Shown: positions 31,254 to 37,104 of the stretch, one piece after another
Position numbering within the stretch: the first letter of the stretch is position 1
Layout: each line of letters opens with the position of its first letter
Origin: Pirellulaceae bacterium
GTDB taxonomy: Bacteria > Planctomycetota > Planctomycetia > Pirellulales > Pirellulaceae
Assembly: GCA_016784735.1 (NCBI GenBank)
Contig: JADHUC010000092.1
Span: forward strand, 1 to 37,104
Length of the DNA: 37,104 nt
Direction: 5' to 3'
Translations under genes and position numbers: made by a program
The notes under the pieces: generated by a model
Seen by the model: only the letters and a program-made list of their open reading frames with translations
Told to the model about the DNA's origin: nothing
Database searches by the model: none

Positions 31254-31317
31254 CAACGAATGAAGGGAGACGACGAATTGCGATCACGACCCATTCGTCG
31301 TCTCCCTTCATTCGTTG
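31254..31317. repeat. REP-like palindromic element, copy 2 (perfect 25-bp arms)
   Basis: The left arm at 31254-31278 starts CAACGAATGAAGGG and the right arm at 31293-31317 ends CTTCATTCGTTG. The arms are exact reverse complements around a 14-base loop. The arms match the unit at 12921-13005, but in the opposite order. It lies between mch and the DtxR-type gene. Confidence 0.85.
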
Positions 31318-31395
31318 AATCCCATGAGTCACAGCGACAAGCTCAATCTACAGCGATGTGAGCTACGCGGCAATGAGCCAAGCCCGCCAAGCATC

Positions 31396-31423
31396 TTGTC
31401 GACCACAAGTCAACTCGTAGAAT
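31396..31423 (+). promoter_or_regulatory. Candidate promoter of the DtxR-type regulator gene
   Basis: TTGTCG (31396-31401) and TAGAAT (31418-31423) are 16 bases apart and 33 bases before the TTG start at 31457. A partial TTG/CAA symmetry between the boxes could be a binding site for the regulator itself. Confidence 0.4.
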
Positions 31424-31456
31424 GCCACTCGATGGTCTTTCTAACGGAGGTGGCCG

Positions 31457-32128
31457 TTGCCCAGTCACACCATCGAGAACTACGTCAAGACGATCTACCG
31501 CATCTGCGTGCGCCGAGATAACCGGCCTGCGGCGACCGGAGAGGTGGCCGAGGCATTGGACGTCTCTCCCGGCACCGTGACCAGTATGCTGATTACTCTG
31601 AAAGACGCCGGCCTAGCCGAATATAAGCCCTACGAAGGCGTCCGACTGACCGAAGCGGGGCGGACCTTGGCACTTCGCGTGCTGCGCCGGCATCGGTTGA
31701 TCGAACTGTTTCTAGCGACGACGCTGAACCTGACGTGGGACGAAGTCCACGACGAAGCCGAGAACATGGAGCATGCCGCCAGCGATCTCCTGGTGGATCG
31801 GATCGACGAGTATCTCGGTTTTCCGGACGCCGACCCGCATGGCGATCCCATCCCGCGCGCAGATGGGACGGTGGCGACAACGGCCGGGCGTAGCTTGGCG
31901 AAATGGAACGTGGGCGACGAGTTCCGCCTGGTACGCGTGCTGGACCAGTCGCCCGAGTTTCTCCGCTATCTGAGCGACGCCGGGTTGTCTTTGGGCGCCG
32001 AGGGTTGTGTCTCAGCGAATCATAAGGCCGCGGGCATTGTCAGTGTGTCGGTCGCCGGCAGCGAGAGGACCTTGGCACTCGAAGTAGCCGAGAAGCTGTT
32101 GGTAGCGCCGCCGGAATCCCTCGACTAG
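31457..32128 (+). CDS. DtxR/MntR-family metal-dependent transcriptional regulator
   Basis: This 223-residue protein has a winged-helix DNA-binding domain (about 5-65, with AATGEVAEALDVSPGTVTSML as the helix-turn-helix). A dimerisation/metal domain at about 70-135 holds H79, E83, H98, E102, E105 and H106 at the DtxR-numbered positions; E102 replaces the Cys of DtxR, as in Mn-sensing MntR. A FeoA/SH3-like C-terminal domain follows (about 145-220). It probably represses Mn or Fe transporter genes when the metal is bound; no such transporter is adjacent. The start is TTG at 31457, supported by a perfect GGAGGT five bases upstream. It converges on the DASS symporter gene. Confidence 0.93.
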   Translation: MPSHTIENYVKTIYRICVRRDNRPAATGEVAEALDVSPGTVTSMLITLKDAGLAEYKPYEGVRLTEAGRTLALRVLRRHRLIELFLATTLNLTWDEVHDEAENMEHAASDLLVDRIDEYLGFPDADPHGDPIPRADGTVATTAGRSLAKWNVGDEFRLVRVLDQSPEFLRYLSDAGLSLGAEGCVSANHKAAGIVSVSVAGSERTLALEVAEKLLVAPPESLD

Positions 32129-32160
32129 CGTTGCCTGGCTGGGACGGGGCTACACGATCT

Positions 32161-33771
32161 TCACTGTGATAGTATGGGCATACCCATCAGTGGCCAGATC
32201 AACCATACGAAAAACGTCAGTACGATCATCAACACGAAACTGGCGGGAATCCCATACATGAAGAACTCGCCGGAGGTGAACTGCCTGCTTTCGTAAGCAA
32301 TGGCATTGGGTGCCGCACCCACTAGCAGCAGGAACGGCATCCCAGCGGTAACCAGCGAAGCATACAGAATGACTTCCGGTGCCACGCCCAGGTACGGGGC
32401 AAGGACCAAGGCCACGGGCAATACAATCGAGATCGCGGCCACGTTCATGATGAGATTCGTCATCACCAACATGAAGAGAGCAACTCCCATGATGAACACG
32501 AGCCACGGAGCGCCCTCAAAAAGCACCAGCCACTGGATGGCCAACCATTCGGCAGCCCCCGTTTCCCAGAGACAGAAACCGATGCTCATGGCCCCGCCGA
32601 ACAACAAGATGATATTCCATGGAATCTTCTCAAGGTCTTCCAGCGTAAGGATTCTGAACACGAAGAACAGGATTGTTGCCGACAGAATCACGGCGCTCTT
32701 GTGCAGGTGCTGTCCTAACCAATCGGGCACAAACTGCCGCGAACTCATCACCGCGATGGCGCCTAGAATGATGACCAAGGCAACGATTTCCGTTCGCGTA
32801 ATCCGCCCGAGTTTCGCGTAGAGTGACTTTGCCCGTTCCCGGAGACCGGGGATCGTGGATTTCTCGGGCTTGAAAACGACCAGGCAATAAAGCCACAGCA
32901 CTATCGTCATCACGACGCCCACGGGCAGCATGTACCACGTAAGCTCGAAGAACGAAATGTCTCTCCCTACGATTTCTCTGAAGAAACCGATGGCCACTGC
33001 TCCGCGCGCGGCTCCTAGCAAAGTAATGATGCTGCCGGCACCTGCAACAAAAGCCATTCCGATGAACAGGCCTTTGCCGAACTTCGTCGGCTCGTCGTCG
33101 TCCGTGTAAAGAGCGTAGACCGTCATCAGCAGCGGGTAAATGGTCGCGGCCACGGCCGTGTGTGCCATGATCAAGGTCAATCCTGCCGTGATGACGAAGC
33201 AACCCAGGTAAATCATACTGGTCCGTTCGCCCACCACGACCAGCATTTTGTACGCCATTCGCTTGGTCAGCCCCGTCTTGGAGAAGACCATGCCGAAAGT
33301 GATCGAGCCGAGAATGAACCAAACCGACGGGTCCATGAAATCGCCGAATGCCACCTTGGCCGTTGACAGTTGCTCCAACACCGAACCTGTTACGATCTCC
33401 TCTTTCTTCACCACGCCCTCGGCTACGTCTATCACCACTTTTGCAGGTCTGATCAGGAACAGGACCTGGATCGCGCCGATCGTGATGCTGGTAACGCCAA
33501 TGGGCACGACTTCGAACACCCACCACGTAGCCGCCAGCAGGAACAGGGCCAACGCGGCCTTGCCCTGGTGGCTGAGTGCAAAATGCTTCTGTTCGGGATC
33601 AATGGCGTCTGGAAACGAAGGGCAGAAATAGACGATCGCGAACAGGGCGACCCCCACAGACATCCAGAAGTACTTCTTGCCGTCGACCCACTTGGTCTTC
33701 TTCGCCAACCGAACGCTGGAATCCGAGGCGGATGTGTTACGGTGGTCATCTTTCCGTGTCTGGTCGTTCAT
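32161..33771 (-). CDS. DASS/SLC13-family anion:sodium symporter
   Basis: This 536-residue inner-membrane protein has a charged N-terminal tail of about 35 residues and about 12 membrane segments. Family features include the ATWWVFEVVPIGVTSI segment, an MAHTAVAATIYPLLM stretch, WNIILLFGGAMSIGFCLWETGAAEWL, and a C-terminal MTNLIMNVAAISIVLPVA helix. DASS proteins import dicarboxylates, citrate or sulfate with Na+; the substrate here cannot be fixed. It is the second gene of an operon with the CBS-pair protein (41-base gap), and divergent from a response regulator and histidine kinase that may control it. Confidence 0.93.
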   Translation of the reverse strand: MNDQTRKDDHRNTSASDSSVRLAKKTKWVDGKKYFWMSVGVALFAIVYFCPSFPDAIDPEQKHFALSHQGKAALALFLLAATWWVFEVVPIGVTSITIGAIQVLFLIRPAKVVIDVAEGVVKKEEIVTGSVLEQLSTAKVAFGDFMDPSVWFILGSITFGMVFSKTGLTKRMAYKMLVVVGERTSMIYLGCFVITAGLTLIMAHTAVAATIYPLLMTVYALYTDDDEPTKFGKGLFIGMAFVAGAGSIITLLGAARGAVAIGFFREIVGRDISFFELTWYMLPVGVVMTIVLWLYCLVVFKPEKSTIPGLRERAKSLYAKLGRITRTEIVALVIILGAIAVMSSRQFVPDWLGQHLHKSAVILSATILFFVFRILTLEDLEKIPWNIILLFGGAMSIGFCLWETGAAEWLAIQWLVLFEGAPWLVFIMGVALFMLVMTNLIMNVAAISIVLPVALVLAPYLGVAPEVILYASLVTAGMPFLLLVGAAPNAIAYESRQFTSGEFFMYGIPASFVLMIVLTFFVWLIWPLMGMPILSQ

Positions 33772-33812
33772 CGTCGTAGCAGCTTTCCTGGGAGACTGGT
33801 GGCAGGAGGGAC

Positions 33813-34340
33813 TCAGGAACTCAGCAAGAGGGCGATTTCGCTCAGCACATCCACCGAACGAACTACACCGATAACGCGGCCGTCCCTGACTACAGGGAGC
33901 AGGCTGGCGTTCTGTTGGACCATTTCGTAGACGGCCTTCATCATGTGATCGTCATGATCGATGGTGGCCGTGATCGGGCTCATATATTCCTTCACCAAGC
34001 GTTCGGAACGACGGCGCATGCCCTCCACGGTCTTGTCATGGGAAAGTTCCGAGAGGTTTGGATCCACTTCTACGTCGAACAGCTTGCGTCGGTATCTTAG
34101 CGACCCGCCGCCCAGGAATCTCGGCTCGAGTCCCCGCATGATATCCCGACGTCTGAGCATTCCCCGGAGGTCGCTGAAGCCATCGTCGAAGACGAGAGCT
34201 ACCCGAGGAAGAGTCGACTGTTTTTGCTTGACGATCTGCACTGCCATCTCCATGATGGCATCGCGAAGCGTAATCGTTTCGGGAATGCACGGGTACTCTT
34301 CAAGAGGAACCATGACATCTTTCGCGAGCTTATCGATCAT
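33813..34340 (-). CDS. CBS-domain-pair protein
   Basis: This 175-residue protein has a first CBS motif at about 4-72 (VMVPLEEYPCIPETITLRDAI, RVALVFDDG, GMLRRRDIMRG) and a second at about 118-174 (YMSPITATIDHDDHMMKAV, LLPVVRDGRVIGVVRSVDVL). A 40-residue insertion between them is basic and may be specific to this group. CBS pairs bind adenosine nucleotides and sense energy state. It is the first gene of an operon with the DASS symporter and may tune its activity. The gene is divergent from the response regulator across a 418-base gap. Confidence 0.9.
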   Translation of the reverse strand: MIDKLAKDVMVPLEEYPCIPETITLRDAIMEMAVQIVKQKQSTLPRVALVFDDGFSDLRGMLRRRDIMRGLEPRFLGGGSLRYRRKLFDVEVDPNLSELSHDKTVEGMRRRSERLVKEYMSPITATIDHDDHMMKAVYEMVQQNASLLPVVRDGRVIGVVRSVDVLSEIALLLSS

Positions 34341-34758
34341 CCCACGTGTCTTTCAAAGCCTGCAAGCCACCCGCGGTCTGTGTGCCGGGCAAGGCTATTC
34401 CCGTCACCGCATACCTCGACTCCGCGTCCTCTTCTGGCATGCATTGATCTGTGGTTCTTTGCGGAAATCCCAATAGTAATCTACAGGGCATATCCGAAGC
34501 AAGCATAAGCCGAACGATCCGACGACGTAATTCCAAGACGGTCCGCTACACGTGGCAAGAAACGGAAAGCCGGGAGATCCCTTGTTCCTTGCCTGTCAAC
34601 ACGTTATCCTCAGAAATTGACACAGGGGGGCGATTCGCCATCGCCGGAAGTGCGTCATCGCCGATACCCTCGTGGTTGCCCCCAATCTCTCACGACCGCC
34701 ATCGCGACAACGCATCTTTGATCACTTTTTCACCACCTGCTGGTCAGGAGGTCTGTTC
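34341..34758. other. 418-base divergent intergenic region
   Basis: This gap separates the CBS/DASS operon from the response regulator/kinase operon. It contains no convincing coding frame; short open frames in it are low-complexity and lack family motifs. A TTGACA at 34617-34622 has no good -10 partner, and no sigma54 site was found. A strong AGGAGGT ends the region ahead of the ATG at 34759. Confidence 0.5.
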
Positions 34759-35190
34759 ATGACATGCGATCGAGTTTTGCTTGTAGACGACGAAGAGTCT
34801 TTCGTCGCAGCTCTTGGGAAGCGGCTGAACGCACGGGGACTCCGTGTCGAAACGTCCCTGAGCGGCGAGGACGCTATCGCCAAGGCAGAACACCATGCGT
34901 TCGACGTGATCGTTCTGGATCTTGCCATGCCTGGCATGGACGGAATCGAGACTCTGAAGCGGTTGCGAGAAAGAGACCCAGACCTGCAAATCATCCTGCT
35001 GACCGGGCACGGGTCGATCGAAAAGGCGGTCGAAGCCACCAAGTTGGGCGCGATGGACTTTCTCCAGAAACCCGCGAGTTTGTCGGATCTGCTGGATCTG
35101 ATCCGCGAAGCCGGCGTGCGAAGGGCCGTCTTAGTGGAGAAACGCGCCTCGGATCAGGTTGCCGACCTCATCCGTAAGAAAGGGTGGTAG
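34759..35190 (+). CDS. Receiver-only response regulator
   Basis: This 143-residue CheY-like protein has the acidic pocket D10-D11-E12, phospho-acceptor D54 (VIVLDLAMPGMDGIE), T82 (ILLTGHGS) and K104 (LQKPASL). No DNA-binding or enzymatic output follows; the C-terminal 25 residues are a short charged tail. It probably receives phosphate from the adjacent kinase, whose gene starts 26 bases after its stop, and acts by protein contact. The ATG at 34759 is chosen because AGGAGGT lies just upstream; an in-frame GTG at 34672 would add 29 residues unlike any receiver. It is divergent from the CBS/DASS operon. Confidence 0.93.
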   Translation: MTCDRVLLVDDEESFVAALGKRLNARGLRVETSLSGEDAIAKAEHHAFDVIVLDLAMPGMDGIETLKRLRERDPDLQIILLTGHGSIEKAVEATKLGAMDFLQKPASLSDLLDLIREAGVRRAVLVEKRASDQVADLIRKKGW

Positions 35191-35216
35191 GGCACGGGTG
35201 CGGGGCAGGAACGAGC

Positions 35217-37104
35217 ATGTCTAGATCCACCATCGATCCAAAGATTCTCTTCGAAGATCGCCCGGTCGTCACAGCCGTAATCGGCGGGGGCAGCGGCTGC
35301 GAGGCTATCTTGCGCATGGTCCACGAAGATGCGTTGGGGCGATTACGAATGTCCATCCGGGGCGTGGCGGACACCAATTCAAACGCTCCGGGGTTGTGTT
35401 ATGCGCGCGAGATCGGAATTGAGTTGGTCGCCACAGATTATCGGGAACTGTACAAGATTCCCGATCTCGGTCTGTTGATCGAATTGACCGGTTCTGACGA
35501 TGTGCGGGACGAGGTCGAACGGACGCGTCCCCGGCACGTCAGATTGATCGACCATTTCGGTGCGCGGCTGTTCTGGCAGTTGCACAAAGCCGAAGAGGCA
35601 ATTATCGAACAACGCACGGAGATGCGCGAACGCGTACAGTCCGAGCGGGACTGGATCACCCAAATCTTCGACTCCATTCCCGACGAAGTGGTCGTCGTCG
35701 ACACAGACATGGTGATCCAGCAGGCCAACGCTTCTTTCTTGAAAAACAACGGCGTGACCATCGAACAAATCCGCGGTCATTGCTGCTACGACGTGCGACA
35801 GGCGGTGCGCGGCGATTGCCAAGTGGCGGTGGAGAACTGTCCCTTCATCGACGTGGTGCGCAACAAGGAGAAAAAGAGCCTCGTACGCAAGCAGTTCGAC
35901 GAAGAGGGGGAACCACGATACACGGCAATCGTCGGGGCGCCCTTGTTGGACTCGGAAGGGGAACTCGCGGGCATGATCGAGATGACCCGAGATATCACCC
36001 ATCGGATCCTGTTGGAGGAAGAACTCAAGGCGACCGAGGTCCGGCTTCAGCAGTTCTTGGAGATGGCCCCGCTGGCAACCTACGTGAAGAACCGGCAGGG
36101 ACAATACGTCGAGGTAAATCCAGCCACCTGTGAACTCCTGGGCCTGCCAAAGAGCGAAATCATCGGCAGGACCGACCGAGAGATCATGCCCAAGGAGACT
36201 GCCGCTATCTTGCGTGCAGGAGACCGCGAAGTCCTGCACAAGCGAAAGCAGTTCAGCAACGAGTCCGCAGCGCAACTTGGCGGTAAGAAGGTATTCCTGA
36301 CCACGACCAAGTATCCCGTGATCGACGCCGATGGGAAGGTGACGGCCATCGTCGGGATGTGGCGAGACGAAACGGCACGCAGGAAGGCAGAGCAGGAACT
36401 CGAACGCACGCGGGAGTATCTGCAGAACATCCTCGACAGTTCCTACGTAATCATCGTCACCACCGATCTCTACAGGCGGGTCGTGTCCTTCAATCGCGGG
36501 GCAGAGGCTTCGCTGGGCTATGAAGCCGACGAAGTCATCGGCAAACCGGCCAGCATGCTTTACCGATCGCCGGAGGAGCGCGAGACCCTCGTGCGGCCGG
36601 TTCGCAAGGGCATCGCGGTTGACGACCATGAAGGCGTGTTGGTACGCAAGGACGGCACAGAGGTTCCCGTTTCGATGACTCTTTCCCGGCTTACCGACAA
36701 CGCCGGAGAGGCCATTGGGACTGTGGAGGTTAGCCGAGACATTTCCCATCGCAAGGCGTTGATGAGTCAGGTCATTCAATCCGAGCGTCTGGCAGCCGTC
36801 GGCCGATTGGCGGCCGGCGTGGCCCACGAGATCAATAATCCCCTTGCCGCGATCGCCGAAGTGGCCGGCTACCTGGAGGATCTTCTCGGCGGAATCATCG
36901 AAGTGGACCGCGAGAAGCTGGATCAGGAACTCAACGAAGGGCTTGCCACAATTACGGCCCAGGTGAATCGCTGCAGCAGCATCACCCACCGCCTGCTCGG
37001 TTTCGCCCGCAAAAGCGAGGCACGCGTGGAGGTCGCGGACGTCAACGAGGCGTTGGAGGAGATCCTGCCGTTCCTGGAGAAGGAAGCACGCTTGGCGAAC
37101 GTGC
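35217..37104 (+). CDS. Multi-PAS sensor histidine kinase with nucleotide-binding-like N-terminus, partial at the right edge
   Basis: This frame has 629 codons and runs off the window. Residues about 15-125 resemble a Rossmann NAD(P)-binding domain (TAVIGGGSGCEAIL, then LIELTGSDDVRDEV), similar to homoserine-dehydrogenase-like or Gfo/Idh domains found at the start of some deltaproteobacterial kinases. A coiled linker follows, then PAS domains at about 145-262, 270-385 and 395-515. The first PAS holds a Cys cluster (C189, C190, C201, C208) that could bind metal or sense redox. HisKA begins near 520 with AAGVAHEINNPLA, and the phospho-acceptor is H537. The ATPase domain lies beyond the window. 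No membrane segment is seen, so it senses a cytoplasmic signal. AGGA precedes the ATG, and the response regulator gene is directly upstream. Confidence 0.93.
   Translation, partial: MSRSTIDPKILFEDRPVVTAVIGGGSGCEAILRMVHEDALGRLRMSIRGVADTNSNAPGLCYAREIGIELVATDYRELYKIPDLGLLIELTGSDDVRDEVERTRPRHVRLIDHFGARLFWQLHKAEEAIIEQRTEMRERVQSERDWITQIFDSIPDEVVVVDTDMVIQQANASFLKNNGVTIEQIRGHCCYDVRQAVRGDCQVAVENCPFIDVVRNKEKKSLVRKQFDEEGEPRYTAIVGAPLLDSEGELAGMIEMTRDITHRILLEEELKATEVRLQQFLEMAPLATYVKNRQGQYVEVNPATCELLGLPKSEIIGRTDREIMPKETAAILRAGDREVLHKRKQFSNESAAQLGGKKVFLTTTKYPVIDADGKVTAIVGMWRDETARRKAEQELERTREYLQNILDSSYVIIVTTDLYRRVVSFNRGAEASLGYEADEVIGKPASMLYRSPEERETLVRPVRKGIAVDDHEGVLVRKDGTEVPVSMTLSRLTDNAGEAIGTVEVSRDISHRKALMSQVIQSERLAAVGRLAAGVAHEINNPLAAIAEVAGYLEDLLGGIIEVDREKLDQELNEGLATITAQVNRCSSITHRLLGFARKSEARVEVADVNEALEEILPFLEKEARLANV

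Noticed and set aside
34451..34762. 103-codon frame in the gap before the response regulator
   Set aside because: No ribosome site, no domain, and it overlaps the ribosome site and start of the regulator gene.
35379..36989. 536-codon open frame on the minus strand
   Set aside because: It is antisense to the multi-PAS kinase, whose motifs are clear. The predicted protein has no recognisable domain and begins with low-complexity residues.

Overview
The window looks like a chromosomal segment of a planctomycete, probably an aerobic heterotroph of the Pirellulales type. This is inferred from protein families only. The supporting families are two Tat-exported Gfo/Idh/MocA oxidoreductases, a HzsA-related propeller/cytochrome c protein, a secreted WD40 protein, a sialate-O-acetylesterase-like enzyme, a secreted SUMF1-like protein, a very large secreted lyase-like protein, and a bacterial tetrahydromethanopterin (H4MPT) gene, mch. 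No rRNA, tRNA, CRISPR array, integrase or transposase was seen. Genes of unrelated function alternate in short operons on both strands.

Region 1 (1-6576) is an accessory-looking block. A two-gene minus-strand operon encodes an unrecognised 246-residue protein and a protein with about four GAF-like domains that runs off the left edge. The two genes abut as TAG|ATG. Divergent from them is a stand-alone OmpR-type winged-helix protein, followed on the same strand by a compact superfamily 2 helicase and a DUF932-like protein. TGTCAC half-sites and palindromes recur in the intergenic gaps. This block is the best candidate for an undescribed system.

Region 2 (6577-13030) holds the HzsA-related three-CxxCH protein, a YhcG/DUF1016 PD-(D/E)XK nuclease, and a minus-strand pair of an OPT-family transporter and a small membrane protein. 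Region 3 (13031-22072) holds a 1155-residue heparinase/alginate-lyase-like secreted protein, a small lipoprotein followed by an Lgt-like protein, the first Gfo/Idh/MocA protein, two small hypothetical membrane proteins and a SASA-type esterase. Region 4 (22303-29231) holds the WD40/HEAT protein, the second Gfo/Idh/MocA protein, a small four-helix membrane protein, and an operon of a SUMF1-like protein with ApbE.

Region 5 (29284-32128) carries mch with a RimK-like ATP-grasp ligase, ending in a clear intrinsic terminator, and a divergent DtxR/MntR-type regulator. Region 6 (32161-37104) holds a DASS/SLC13 anion symporter with a CBS-pair protein, divergent from a receiver-only response regulator and a multi-PAS histidine kinase. 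The kinase has a nucleotide-binding-like N-terminus and runs off the right edge.

Three kinds of palindromic repeat lie between genes. One 25-27 nt unit occurs as inverted pairs at two distant loci (12921-13005 and 31254-31317) with the arms in opposite order. A perfect 26-bp inverted repeat lies at 16561-16632, and a 13-bp one at 21199-21234.
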